Assembly (NCBI GenBank): GCA_030612505.1
Contig: JAUWNU010000003.1
Span: 1 to 51,370, forward strand
Source of the DNA: Methanomassiliicoccales archaeon
GTDB lineage: Archaea > Thermoplasmatota > Thermoplasmata > SG8-5
Length of the DNA: 51,370 nucleotides
Direction of reading: 5' to 3'
Position numbers and translations under genes: made by a program. Of the stretch, positions 13,389 to 22,634 are shown piece by piece. Every line of letters starts with the position of its first letter. Positions within the stretch are counted from its first letter, which is position 1. The notes under the pieces were generated by a model. The model did no database searches. It was given only the letters and a program-made list of their open reading frames with translations, and was not told the origin of the DNA.

Positions 13389-13688
13389 TCAATTTTCTCT
13401 CCACTTATGTTTACATTTTACACACTGATATATACGGGTCTCGGGTTCATCGGCCGCCCTCATCTGCCTCAGCACCCAGAATGCCATATTATGCCCGCAT
13501 TTGGGGCATTCGGCCTTTGTTTTAGGTAGCGTCTCGGTGTTCTCGTCAATGACTAAAATTTCCTTGTCCTCATTCCTCTTTGTAACTATGCATTCTTTGC
13601 CAGTGGCATCACACAGATACCCGCATTTCTTGCATATCCACTTACCTTCCGAGGGTGTCATCATTGACTTACATTTTTTGCAGAACAT
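13389..13688 (-). CDS. tfs: Transcription factor S (TFIIS/RPB9-like cleavage factor)
   Basis: 99 residues from ATG 13688; an upstream extension of the frame has no homology and would run into wecC. The N-terminal zinc ribbon is FCKKC...WICKKCGY. The C-terminal TFIIS-type ribbon is CPKCG...YQCVKCKHKW, with the acidic tip ADEPET that inserts into the RNA polymerase active site to stimulate transcript cleavage. The length is typical of archaeal TFS. It lies 62 bases after wecC on the same strand and is either read with it or from a weak TATA-like CTTTTTATCC about 40 bases before its start. Confidence 0.93.
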   Translation of the reverse strand: MFCKKCKSMMTPSEGKWICKKCGYLCDATGKECIVTKRNEDKEILVIDENTETLPKTKAECPKCGHNMAFWVLRQMRAADEPETRIYQCVKCKHKWREN

Positions 13689-13749
13689 GTTTGCACCTAC
13701 AATTACCCTATTACTGTCTTGGATAAAAAGATTGCTGGTTATTATTGCT

Positions 13750-15057
13750 CTATGACCTGCCGTCTCCGAGATACCTGAAGTCCCAGCCAGCTTTGGCCCA
13801 CGAGTCCCGGTCCAGCACCCTTCTGGTATCAAGTATGGAATTGCCCTTTGCCTTTTCCAGCATCTCTGCTCCATTGATATTTTTAAAGTCGCTGTGGCCG
13901 GTGGTTACCAGCACGGCGTCAGCATCTTCCATTGCCTCTGCAAGCTCATATAATTCAAATCCAGCATTCTTCACATATGGGTCATGGACCTTGCATTTTG
14001 CTCCACCGGATTCTAAAATTTTCATTATCTCCAGTGCCGGACTTTCCCTGCAATCCCCAACATCTGCCTTGTATGCCAGTCCCAGAATTGCTATGTTTTT
14101 GCCCTGAAGGCCGCCAAGCATATCACTCAATATTTTTACGACCAGCCCTGGCATTTCCGTGTTAACAATTCTGGCAAGTGCCAGCATTCTGGCGGTTTCC
14201 GGTGCGCCGTCGATTATGAAGTAGGGGTCTACAGCAATGTAGTGTCCGCCTACCCCTGGTCCTGGCTGGAGAATGTTCACCCTTGGGTGACGGTTGGCAA
14301 TCTGGATTGCGTCCCTAACATCAATTCCAAAATCATATGATAATTGAGCAAGCTCATTGGCAAATGCTATATTTACATCTCGATATGAATTTTCCACCAG
14401 CTTCACAAACTCGGCAGTTGTGGAATCTGTGATCACTATCTCGCCTGTCACAAAGCATGAGTATAATTCTTTGGCACGGCTGGCTGCCTTTGGAGTTAGG
14501 CCGCCTATTACCCGGTCAAGGGTGGAAAGCTCCAGAAGGATATCTCCTGGTATCACCCGCTCAGGTGCAAATGCCAGGTCAACATCATTCTCCGGGTCAA
14601 GGCCAATTTCCTTAACCAGGCCTGCCACAAGGTCTGAGGTCGTGCGCGGCGGCACTGTGGACTCAAGTATCACCATATTGCCCTTTTGAAGTAAAGGAAG
14701 TATTGATCTGACTCCTTTTTCCACATAGGACATATCTGCCTTCTTGTTTGGCAGTATTGGAGTTGGTAAACAGATGATGAAAACGTCTGCTGCTTCCGGT
14801 TTATCCGAGAGTGTGAAACGTCCTGACTCCAGCTCTCCAAGGACAAGCTGCGCCAGTCCTGGCTCCTCCGGGGTCGCGCCCTGCTTTCGTATATCATCCA
14901 GGACCTGTGGAATAACATCCATGCCTGCCACATTGTGTCCTTTACTGGCCAGTATGGCTGCAGTTGGCAGTCCAATGTATCCCAGTCCTATAACACATAT
15001 CGAGAAACGAGAATTTGTTTCGAGCAAGGGGGAAACTTGTTTTCCTCGCAGTTTCAT
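13750..15057 (-). CDS. wecC: UDP-N-acetyl-D-mannosaminuronate dehydrogenase homologue lacking the catalytic Cys
   Basis: 435 residues of the UDP-glucose/UDP-ManNAc dehydrogenase family. The N-terminal Rossmann motif is VIGLGYIGLPTA (~22-33), followed by ESTVPPRTT, AFAPERVIPG, the lysine helix EFVKLVENSYRDVNIAFANE, and a C-terminal domain with ILGLAYKADVGDCRESPA. The closest family by motif is WecC (UDP-ManNAc to UDP-ManNAcA), normally carrying GVGGHCIAVDP. Here the stretch reads GVGGHYIAVDP: the codon is TAC on the coding strand where TGC (catalytic Cys) is expected. It overlaps the wecB stop by one base. As written the enzyme should be inactive or altered; a sequencing error is the alternative. 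Confidence 0.88.
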   Translation of the reverse strand: MKLRGKQVSPLLETNSRFSICVIGLGYIGLPTAAILASKGHNVAGMDVIPQVLDDIRKQGATPEEPGLAQLVLGELESGRFTLSDKPEAADVFIICLPTPILPNKKADMSYVEKGVRSILPLLQKGNMVILESTVPPRTTSDLVAGLVKEIGLDPENDVDLAFAPERVIPGDILLELSTLDRVIGGLTPKAASRAKELYSCFVTGEIVITDSTTAEFVKLVENSYRDVNIAFANELAQLSYDFGIDVRDAIQIANRHPRVNILQPGPGVGGHYIAVDPYFIIDGAPETARMLALARIVNTEMPGLVVKILSDMLGGLQGKNIAILGLAYKADVGDCRESPALEIMKILESGGAKCKVHDPYVKNAGFELYELAEAMEDADAVLVTTGHSDFKNINGAEMLEKAKGNSILDTRRVLDRDSWAKAGWDFRYLGDGRS

Positions 15058-16139
15058 TACAAGGCCTCCACAATTATTCTGGCAATGTTCTTTCCTGCAT
15101 TTCCATCACCGTAGGGCGATGGGACTGAAGGGGCCTGGCCAGCCGAGACTTCATTCTCAATGGCCCTGGCAATATCTCCGGCATCTGTGCCAACCATTGT
15201 GGCGTAGCCAGTATCAATGGCTTCTGGTCTTTCGGTGCTCTTGCGGAATACCAGCACACGTTTTCGAATAGACGGGGACGTAGCTTCCTCCTGAATGCCT
15301 CCTGAATCTGAAAATATAAAACGACATTTTCTCATCATTGCCAGGAAGTCGAAATATCCTGCCGGCGGTATAAGATGAACATTATCAGAGCTAGCTAGTT
15401 TATCATATAATCCAAATTGACCAAGCATTTTCTTGGTTCTTGGGTGAAGTGGATACACAACTGGTAGCGGGGCCTTGTCAAGAACATCCACCAGTCCTGA
15501 AAGTACTGACTGGTCATCAACATTCTCTGCCCTGTGAGCAGTCACCAGGATATAATCATCAAAAGGTATTTCTTTGGCAACCTGGCTTTTTTCTTCTGCA
15601 AGCTTGACATATCTCTCGCATGCGTCAATAACCGTATTGCCGGTCATGTGAATATCGCCCCATACTTTCTCATCCTCCAGAATACTGGCGGAGTCCGGTG
15701 TCGGGGCAAATAGATAATGTGAGATGTGGTCAGCGATTCTTCGATTGTATTCTTCAGGCATGCGCCTGTCATTGCTTCTTAATCCTGCCTCAACATGCCC
15801 AACCTTGATGCCCATTTTAACCGCAGTAAGCGCGCCAGCTAGGACCGTATTTGTATCTCCCTGGACAAGTACGCTGTCAGGCCTTTTATCCTCAAGTACC
15901 TTTTCCAATTTGTACATGCAGTCAGCAGTTTGTGCTGCCTGGGTCCCAGAACCTACCTTGAGATAATGATCAGGAGTTCTCATTCCAAGGTCCCTGATGA
16001 AACTTTCTGAAAGCGCATCATCATAATGCTACCCACTGTGAATCAATATCACTTCCTCGCCCATCCCCTCCAGGGCAAAGAGTACAGGAGCCATCTTGAT
16101 AAGTTCAGGGCGTGTGCCGAGTACTATCGCAGTTGTCAC
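15057..16139 (-). pseudogene. wecB: UDP-N-acetylglucosamine 2-epimerase with in-frame amber codon
   Basis: The family frame starts at GTG 16139 (TTAIVLGTRPELIKMAPV) and reads in phase to 15057, about 360 codons, near the E. coli WecB length of 376. A TAG at 16029-16031 interrupts it at the conserved Gln of the HSG-Q-HYD motif, so CAG to TAG is the simplest change. Downstream motifs are intact: QGDTNTVLAG, HVEAGLRS, TAHRAEN, SDSGGIQEEA, ERPEAI. Restart at ATG 15983 would give 308 residues without the TRPExIK loop that binds substrate. The gene would convert UDP-GlcNAc to UDP-ManNAc for the adjacent wecC. Alternatives are amber suppression or an assembly error. Confidence 0.85.
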
Positions 16140-16158
16140 GCTGGGGGTATCAACCGAC

Positions 16159-16213
16159 CTATAATAAAAAACTTTCACTTGTTATATTATTACGATACCT
16201 TTATAATATATTA
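16159..16213. promoter_or_regulatory. Divergent leaderless promoters between wecB and the GT4 gene
   Basis: On the minus strand a TATA-like TTTTTTATTATAG (16159-16172) lies about 25 bases before wecB GTG 16139. On the plus strand TTTATAATATATTA (16199-16212) lies about 24 bases before GT4 ATG 16230. Both spacings fit archaeal leaderless transcripts. Confidence 0.5.
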
Positions 16214-16229
16214 GAAATTGCATATAAAC

Positions 16230-17357
16230 ATGAGAGTACTCATGCTTCTCTCGAACCCATTCACTCATGACGCCAGGGTCTACAATGAGGCCATATCGCT
16301 TCACAAGGCAGGCCATGAGGTCACGGTCATTGGGTGGGACAGGGGCTCCCAGCATCCTGGAAGGGAAATAATAGACGGTATCAATGTAGTCAGAACAAGA
16401 AATACTGGCTACATGAACATATTGCCCTATGACATATTCAGATTGAGGCCATGGTGGCGGCAGCTCTACAAAATAGGAAAAATGCTCCATGATAAATCTC
16501 ATTTTGACGCTGTTCACTGTCATGATTTTGATACACTTCCAGCAGGTATCCAGCTAAAGAAGAAATTGGGTATCAACCTGATATATGACGCCCATGAGAT
16601 ATGGGGCTACATGGTTGCCAGGGACATTCCACAATGGTGGGCCAATCATTTTCTCAGAAAGGAAAGTAAACTGGCACCCCAGGCAGATCACATTATCACT
16701 GTTGCTGAACCTCATGAGTCCTATTTCAAGAAGATGGGCTGTAAGAACGTGACCCTGATAAGAAGTAGCAAGCCACTGGTCAGCACTGAATATCAGGCTC
16801 CATCAAATCAAGTATTCACATTAATTTACATAGGCGGATTGAACAATAGCCGATTCCTTCTTGAGGCCATTGATATATGCAAGGGTCTTGAAAACGTACA
16901 TTTCACCATAGCTGGCTATGGTTCAATTGAATCAGAAATTAAGGAGCTAGCCAACAAGATTTCCAATGTAAAATTCCTGGGCAAGTTACCCATGTCAGAG
17001 GTATTGCCGCTTACCCTGAAGGCAGATGCAGTTCACTGTGTTTTCAATCCCTCAAACAAGAACAATCAGGTGGGTCCACCGAATAAGGTATTTGAGGCAA
17101 TGGCAACAGGAAGGCCCGTACTGGCCACCAAGGGTATTTATAGTGGGGATTTGATTGATAAATACCAGATGGGCCAGACTATTGGATTTAATAGTGAAGA
17201 ATACACCAAGGCCCTGATAAAGCTCCGGGATGATCCTCAGCTTCGTGAAAAGCTTGGAAGAAATGCTCTGGAAGCAGCCAAGGGAGAGTTTAACTGGGGG
17301 GTTCAGGAAGCGAGACTTCTTGATATCTACAAAAATCTGGAGGTGCAGAATGCATAG
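16230..17357 (+). CDS. GT4-family glycosyltransferase
   Basis: 375 residues, GT-B fold. The N-terminal acceptor domain starts MRVLMLLSNPFTHDARV. The nucleotide-sugar domain has IYIGGL, FTIAGYG and the GT4 donor motif GPPNKVFEAMATGRPVLAT (E-x7-E type). ATG 16230 is preferred to the upstream in-frame TTG at 16218 because it sits at leaderless distance from a TATA box. The cytoplasmic enzyme transfers a sugar to a lipid-linked or protein acceptor; donor and acceptor are unknown. Its stop overlaps the next start (ATGCATAG), so the two are translationally coupled. Confidence 0.9.
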   Translation: MRVLMLLSNPFTHDARVYNEAISLHKAGHEVTVIGWDRGSQHPGREIIDGINVVRTRNTGYMNILPYDIFRLRPWWRQLYKIGKMLHDKSHFDAVHCHDFDTLPAGIQLKKKLGINLIYDAHEIWGYMVARDIPQWWANHFLRKESKLAPQADHIITVAEPHESYFKKMGCKNVTLIRSSKPLVSTEYQAPSNQVFTLIYIGGLNNSRFLLEAIDICKGLENVHFTIAGYGSIESEIKELANKISNVKFLGKLPMSEVLPLTLKADAVHCVFNPSNKNNQVGPPNKVFEAMATGRPVLATKGIYSGDLIDKYQMGQTIGFNSEEYTKALIKLRDDPQLREKLGRNALEAAKGEFNWGVQEARLLDIYKNLEVQNA

Positions 17358-18519
17358 GAAATCTCTAGAAAAATTGGATAGCTGGATAAGGCAGAACGGC
17401 TGGGCTGGCTATGATCCATATGACATAAAGGGAAAACCGCCATTTCTTCTTTTTTCCAAATCAAAATACACTGCTTTTGCGGCTCACAATGTTCTCAGAC
17501 GATTCCCCATGGTTACGCGCAAGTTGTTCCGTGTAAAAAAAGAGGTGAACGCAAAGGCAATGGCCCTCATGGCCAGGGCCTATCTTAGGATGTTCAAAAC
17601 TTCTGGTGACGAGTCCTACAAGAAGCTGGCCATGGAATGTCTGGAATGGTTGAATGCCAATTTCAGTCCGAACTACTCCGGTAAATGTTGGGGCTATCCC
17701 TTTGACTGGCAGGGCAGGACATTTATTCCCAAGGGCACGCCTTCAATAGTTGTTTCATCCATTGCAGCCCACACATTTCTGTATGCCTATGAGATATTAG
17801 GTGAAAAGAAATATTTGGATGTGGCAAGAAGTACATGTGATTTTATCATGAACGACCTGAACAGAGATGAAAATGAAAATACACTATGTTTCAGCTACAC
17901 CCCAGCTGACAATTGGCATGTTCATAATGCCAATCTATTCGGTGCATCTGTCCTTGCTAGGGTCGGAGCATTTACCAGAGAAGATGAATTAAAAAAACTG
18001 GCAATCAAGAGCATCAACTTCACAATGAACCATCAGAATGATGACGGCTCATTCTATTACTGGGCACCACCGACACCAGTGGACAAACTTTTCAAGCTCA
18101 TTGACAATTATCATACTGGTTTTGTACTTGAAAGCCTGAATGTTTGCCGAAGGGCATTGGGCTCTGACTTCAAATGTGATAAGGAATTGAAGAAAGGTCT
18201 TGATTTCTATGCCAGGGAACTTTTCACAGAGACAGGAGAGGCATTAATCTCCACCAAGGACAGGTATCCCATAAACATTCACAGCTGCGCCCAGGGTATT
18301 ATCACATTCATAGAACTGGCCGATTTTGATGCAACCCACAAGATGATATCCAAAAAGGTGGCAGACTGGACAATAGAGAATATGCAGGATTCTTCCGGAT
18401 ACTTCTATCATTTGATAGATGGAAAAGGTTATGTAGATAAAATGCCGTACATCAGATGGGGCCAGGCCTGGATGCTTCTGGCATTATCTTACCTTGTAAA
18501 AGTGGAGGCTGAAAAATGA
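17350..18519 (+). CDS. Alpha/alpha-barrel protein of a glycan cluster, function unknown
   Basis: 389 residues from ATG 17350, preceded by GGAGGTG at 4-base spacing; the longer frame from 17230 lies inside the GT4 gene. The protein is helical with repeated aromatic hairpins (WLNANFSPNYSG, MNHQNDDGSFYYW, NMQDSSGYFYH, MPYIRWGQAWMLLALSYL). This is the pattern of six-hairpin (alpha/alpha)6 glycosidase, lyase or C5-epimerase folds. No signal peptide is seen, so it is probably cytoplasmic. In other genomes similar proteins sit beside bi-domain sugar dehydrogenases in polysaccharide loci. Its reaction is not known. Confidence 0.75.
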   Translation: MHRKSLEKLDSWIRQNGWAGYDPYDIKGKPPFLLFSKSKYTAFAAHNVLRRFPMVTRKLFRVKKEVNAKAMALMARAYLRMFKTSGDESYKKLAMECLEWLNANFSPNYSGKCWGYPFDWQGRTFIPKGTPSIVVSSIAAHTFLYAYEILGEKKYLDVARSTCDFIMNDLNRDENENTLCFSYTPADNWHVHNANLFGASVLARVGAFTREDELKKLAIKSINFTMNHQNDDGSFYYWAPPTPVDKLFKLIDNYHTGFVLESLNVCRRALGSDFKCDKELKKGLDFYARELFTETGEALISTKDRYPINIHSCAQGIITFIELADFDATHKMISKKVADWTIENMQDSSGYFYHLIDGKGYVDKMPYIRWGQAWMLLALSYLVKVEAEK

Positions 18520-20648
18520 AGCAAGTTTTCAATAAGAGCGGAGAAGTCATAATAGATGAAGTTCCTGCTCCTACTGTAAGGCCAGGCAGAATTCTTGTAG
18601 CCAATCTTTATTCTGTAATAAGCTTGGGCACAGAATCCCAAAATCTGGAAAATGTTTCTGGAAGTGTTATATCCAAAGCCATAAAGAATCCTGAACTTGT
18701 TAAGACTGTCATTGAAAAGGTTAAGCAGGATGGCCTGAAAAAGACCCTGGGCATGGTGAAGGACGAAGGTCAGAAGCTTCTTCCAATGGGCTATTCCAGT
18801 TCTGGAATCATCATAGCCAAAGGGGACAATGTTCACGGTTTTGAAGTTGGAGATTTAGTTGCCTGCGCAGGTGATGCATATCACGCTGAAATCGTAAGCA
18901 TTCCAGTTAATCTGGCCGTTAAAATTCCAGAGAATGTTTCGCCGGAGCAGGCGGCCTTCATGACAATAGGTTCCATAGCACTCCAGGGCGTTCGGCGTTC
19001 GGAAGCTCATCTGGGAAGCATTGTAGCTGTCATTGGCTTAGGCCTTATCGGACAACTAGCTGTGCAGATTTTGAAATCCGCCGGATGCCAGGTTATTGCA
19101 GTGGACATTGATGATTCCCGTGTACAACTGGCTAAAGATACTGGCGCACATCTAGCCCTCAAGGTCGAAGAGGGCTATGTTGACAAGATTAAGCATTTCT
19201 CAGATAATCATGGAGTTGATGCTGTTCTGATATGCGCAGCAACCAGCAGCCAGGCACCTGTGGATGATGCCTTGAAAATGACTCGCCGAAAAGGAAGAAT
19301 TGTTGTTGTTGGGGCAGTTCCAATGAACATAGACAGAAAATTGTTCTACCAGAAAGAACTGGACTTCCTAATTTCCACTTCATATGGCCCTGGCAGGTAT
19401 GACCCATCATACGAGGAAAATGGTCTGGATTATCCAATTGGCTATGTCAGATGGACCCAGAATCGGAACATGGCCGAATTTCTGCGGCTAATTTCACATG
19501 GCCAGGTAAATTTAAAATTATTAATTTCAAAGATTTTTCCAATGGAGAAGGCATCAGAGGCCTATGCCTATGCCAGAAGCCCGGAACAGAAGCCAATAGG
19601 CATTCTTTTCAAGTATCAGAATGCCGAGAAACTGAAGCCAGTTTCTGAGGTTGTGAAAATAACCGACTCTGGAAAAAAGATAGGCCTGAATGTTGGTCTT
19701 CTGGGAGCCGGAAACTTCGCCAAATCATATCACTTACCTAATCTAGCTTCAATGCCAGATGTCAATATCAGGGCAATAGCCAGCAATAAAGGGTTCAATT
19801 CAAAACAACTGGGCCAGAAGTATGGTGCAACATATTGCACAACTGATTATGACAAACTAATTGCTGACAAGGATATTGACATGATTGTAATTGCCACCCG
19901 ACATGATCTCCATGCACCATTGGCTGTCAAGGCCATCCAATCAGGCAAAGCGGTTTTCACCGAAAAACCAATGGCCATGAACCAGGAGGAATGCGACTCA
20001 ATCATCAAAGCACTGGAATTAAACAAAGTTCCCTTTGCAGTTGGATTTAACCGTAGATTTTCCCCACTGGCCGTTAAATTGAAAAGCCATTTGACCAAGG
20101 GGAAGCCAATAATAATCAATTACACAGTGAATGCTGGCAAGCTGCCAAAAGACCACTGGGTCCATGATCCGGTCCAGGGTGGAGGGCGACTCATAGGCGA
20201 GGCCTGCCATTTCTTTGATTTCTTCTGCTGGCTTACAGGAAGCAAGCCAGTTTCTGTTTTCACCCACGCAGTATCCGGAGGTCCAGAGGACATTTCAGAT
20301 AACAATTTTGTCTCCACAGTGAAGTTCCAAAATGGTTCTGTTGGCAACCTGACTTATTCCAGTGAGGGCCATTCATCTCATCCCAAGGAAACAATAACTG
20401 TTTTCTCCGGCGGTAAGGTCATGCTATTGAGAGATTTCATTTCTCTGGATGTTTCTGGTTCAAAGTCTGAGAACCACAAGCTCAAGAAAATGGACAAGGG
20501 ATTCCGCGCCTGTCTGGAAGATTTTATTCTGTCGGTGAACGGAAAGAAATCACCTTCTGGTTATGAAACATATCTATGGCCGACCATGTGTTCATTCAAG
20601 GCGATAGAGAGTATGAGAACGGGTAACCCAGTTAAATTTGAGGAATGA
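18516..20648 (+). CDS. Fused zinc-type alcohol dehydrogenase / Gfo-Idh-MocA oxidoreductase
   Basis: 710 residues, two enzymes in one chain. Residues ~1-370 are an MDR (Zn-ADH-like) domain with GLGLIGQLAVQIL and VDIDDSRVQLA. Residues ~390-710 are a Gfo/Idh/MocA domain with VGLLGAGNFAKSYHLPN, the EKP motif (VFTEKPMAMN) and GEACHFFDFFCWL. This bi-domain type is a known companion of heparinase-like and FemAB-like genes in capsule or exopolysaccharide loci. It probably oxidises and reduces a nucleotide or lipid-linked sugar; the substrate is unknown. It overlaps the preceding stop by 4 bases (ATGA). Confidence 0.88.
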   Translation: MKQVFNKSGEVIIDEVPAPTVRPGRILVANLYSVISLGTESQNLENVSGSVISKAIKNPELVKTVIEKVKQDGLKKTLGMVKDEGQKLLPMGYSSSGIIIAKGDNVHGFEVGDLVACAGDAYHAEIVSIPVNLAVKIPENVSPEQAAFMTIGSIALQGVRRSEAHLGSIVAVIGLGLIGQLAVQILKSAGCQVIAVDIDDSRVQLAKDTGAHLALKVEEGYVDKIKHFSDNHGVDAVLICAATSSQAPVDDALKMTRRKGRIVVVGAVPMNIDRKLFYQKELDFLISTSYGPGRYDPSYEENGLDYPIGYVRWTQNRNMAEFLRLISHGQVNLKLLISKIFPMEKASEAYAYARSPEQKPIGILFKYQNAEKLKPVSEVVKITDSGKKIGLNVGLLGAGNFAKSYHLPNLASMPDVNIRAIASNKGFNSKQLGQKYGATYCTTDYDKLIADKDIDMIVIATRHDLHAPLAVKAIQSGKAVFTEKPMAMNQEECDSIIKALELNKVPFAVGFNRRFSPLAVKLKSHLTKGKPIIINYTVNAGKLPKDHWVHDPVQGGGRLIGEACHFFDFFCWLTGSKPVSVFTHAVSGGPEDISDNNFVSTVKFQNGSVGNLTYSSEGHSSHPKETITVFSGGKVMLLRDFISLDVSGSKSENHKLKKMDKGFRACLEDFILSVNGKKSPSGYETYLWPTMCSFKAIESMRTGNPVKFEE

Positions 20649-20652
20649 TAAA

Positions 20653-21135
20653 ATGAGCCAGGTAGATGAAGCAAAAATGAAGTCTCTGGAGGTTTTCTAC
20701 GAGAACCTGGCAAAGAAAACCGAACATAGCGGCGGATACTATGGCAATCCTCTTGGCCTAACCAGAAAGTCCATGGTTCTTGAACTACTGGCTGCAAAAT
20801 CCAGCCACAAAATTTGTGATATTGGTTGCGGGTACGGCGACCTTTCAATGGGTCTGGTTGACCAGACAGCGGAGGTCCATGGAATTGACATTTCACCCAC
20901 AAGGGTTGAAAGGGCAAAACTACGAGGCATAAAAGCAGTATCTGGAGATGCTTCAAAAACCCCATTTGAATCTGACTTTTTTGATGGCGTAATATGTTCG
21001 GAGGTAATCGAGCATATTGTTGATCCGCTGGCCCTCATGATTGAAATTCATAGAATCCTGAAGAAGGATGGAACCGCGGTTTTAACAGTTCTATTTAGTC
21101 CGGAGATTGAGAAGACGCTTCTTGATACCTTATAG
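20653..21135 (+). pseudogene. SAM-dependent methyltransferase, C-terminally truncated
   Basis: Starts at ATG 20653, 4 bases after the preceding stop. Class I methyltransferase motifs are clear: CDIGCGYGDLS, HGIDIS, FFDGVICSEVIEHI and RILKKDGTAVLTV. The family fold then stops abruptly: only about 14 non-homologous residues follow before TAG at 21133-21135, and the C-terminal ~60-90 residues are missing. The next gene is missing its N-terminus, so a deletion probably joined two former genes near 21095-21118. Loss of the C-terminal strands likely inactivates it. Confidence 0.75.
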
Positions 21136-21520
21136 TAGGGAGCTTGTAAAGCACTTGGATACTGCCTGTGCAGGACATAATGCCCGAAAAATATTATTTG
21201 CAGTGGATAGAGAGAAAAGAATCCACGCAGCGATTTACATAATATGGGATAAAAATTCTGCTTACTATTTAATGGGGGGTAGCGATCCAGATCTCCGTCA
21301 CAGCGGTGCAACATCATTGCTAGTGTGGGAGACTATAAAATATGCCGCAACAGTGACCAAGAGGTTCGATTTTGAAGGATCTATGATAGAACCAATTGAG
21401 CGATTCTTTCGAGCCTTTGGTGCACAACAGAGCCCTTACTTTCATATAACAAAAACCACTTCTGTTTTACTAAATATTGTTCTAAGCATCAGACTCGCGT
21501 TTCAAAACTTCAGGAAATAG
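21086..21520 (+). pseudogene. FemAB/GNAT-like acyltransferase, N-terminally truncated
   Basis: The frame is open from 21086 (stop at 21083), and family-like sequence begins around IPYSRELVKHLD. It continues with RKILFAVDREKRIHAAIYII, YYLMGGSDPDLRHSGA, FDFEGSMIEPIERFFRAFGA and PYFHITKT, the C-terminal GNAT half of FemAB-like proteins in polysaccharide clusters. Full-length relatives have about 170 more residues at the N-terminus. The only possible start in the remnant is TTG 21107, which lies inside the truncated methyltransferase. It reads as the second half of a deletion scar. Confidence 0.75.
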
Positions 21521-21529
21521 GTTAAACTA

Positions 21530-22453
21530 CTATTGAGAACGTTTTCCAAAAAGACGACGAATATCACCAAACATGTTGTATCCATACTGTACAAAAACAG
21601 CAGGAATTACTGTAACAATCAAGGCAATTTTTTCTTTGAAGGGAATGGGGCTTCTACGGATAACAATAAGATATTCATATGGAATTCGCCAATGAGAAAG
21701 CTTGGCCTTAGCATATTTCCCTGATGGAAGAAGTGTTCTTTGGTATCGCTCTAATCTTTGGTCTGTTGTTTCATCTTCTCGGGCTTTTCTTCTATACCAT
21801 GTCGCCTCTAGAACATGGGCAAATGCCCCAACTAGGGAAAGTCCACCTAACATTACAAGAAAAGTTCCAATATATTGTGGTCTAGGCCAACTTATTTTTT
21901 TCAAAGCGTCAGAACGAATAACTCCATAAATTGCATGGTGATTTTCCTTGAGTGAGAGAATTAATCTGGAAACATTTCCACATCCACGCGTGTCGATGAA
22001 GCTATCTTTGATGTCCAGTTCTTTATTATTTTCATCGATCCATACTGTTCGTGGAGTAGCGATTACAACAGATAAATCCTTCTCCATGATTTCAAGGCAA
22101 CTTCGAATATAATTATCGCTCCATAAATCATGACCTCCAGCAAACATAAAATATGGTGTCTTGACATATTGCATAATTTTAATAAAGTTAGCCAATGCAT
22201 AGATATTACGTTCATTTCGGTAATATTTAATCCTGTTATCCTTTTCTAAATACAGTTTACAAATTTCAGGGGTGCGATCTGTAGATGCATTATCGGAGAT
22301 AATAAGTTCAAAATCTTTGAAATTTTGTGCCAACAGAGACTCGAGTGCTTGTTCCAAATATTTTTCTTCGTTAAAAATCGGCATACAGATACTCACTAGT
22401 GGTGCTTTGCTCTTCATTTTTCTTTTTTCCTCAGAAAACGATTGATTATTCAT
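21530..22453 (-). CDS. GT2-family glycosyltransferase
   Basis: 307 residues. GT-A motifs: LVSICMPIFNEEKYLEQALE, ELIISDNASTDRT and, at the metal-binding position, FAGGHD. Hydrophobic segments (GTFLVMLGGLSLVGAFAHVL and ALIVTVIPAVFVQYGY) suggest membrane association. ATG 22453 follows GGAGGTG by 6 bases and overlaps the stop of the 59-aa ORF upstream (TAATG), so translation is coupled. It is the last gene of the minus-strand glycan operon and convergent with the truncated FemAB gene. Donor sugar unknown; the operon suggests a CDP-activated branched deoxysugar. Confidence 0.88.
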   Translation of the reverse strand: MNNQSFSEEKRKMKSKAPLVSICMPIFNEEKYLEQALESLLAQNFKDFELIISDNASTDRTPEICKLYLEKDNRIKYYRNERNIYALANFIKIMQYVKTPYFMFAGGHDLWSDNYIRSCLEIMEKDLSVVIATPRTVWIDENNKELDIKDSFIDTRGCGNVSRLILSLKENHHAIYGVIRSDALKKISWPRPQYIGTFLVMLGGLSLVGAFAHVLEATWYRRKAREDETTDQRLERYQRTLLPSGKYAKAKLSHWRIPYEYLIVIRRSPIPFKEKIALIVTVIPAVFVQYGYNMFGDIRRLFGKRSQ

Positions 22454-22632
22454 TATCCACCTCCAAGATTATTATATGTTTTTAAATCATGTAATGAAAG
22501 TATTTTTCTACAGGTACAATAGTTCCCTAAATGACACAATGCAAGTTTAGATGCAGTGAATTGTATAGGAAATTCAATTCCACAAATTTCATTTTCAACT
22601 TCACCGATGCCAATATGTTTTGGTATTATCAT
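22453..22632 (-). CDS. Small 59-aa ORF, unknown function
   Basis: A 59-codon frame starts at ATG 22632, 2 bases after the stop of the preceding gene. It ends in a TAA that overlaps the ATG of the GT2 gene (TAATG). The product begins MIIPKHIGIGEVENEICGIE and has four cysteines, including a CTC motif. The tight packing on both sides argues that it is translated. I do not recognise a family. It may be a small accessory protein or the remnant of a larger enzyme. Confidence 0.5.
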   Translation of the reverse strand: MIIPKHIGIGEVENEICGIEFPIQFTASKLALCHLGNYCTCRKILSLHDLKTYNNLGGG

Positions 22633-22634
22633 CT

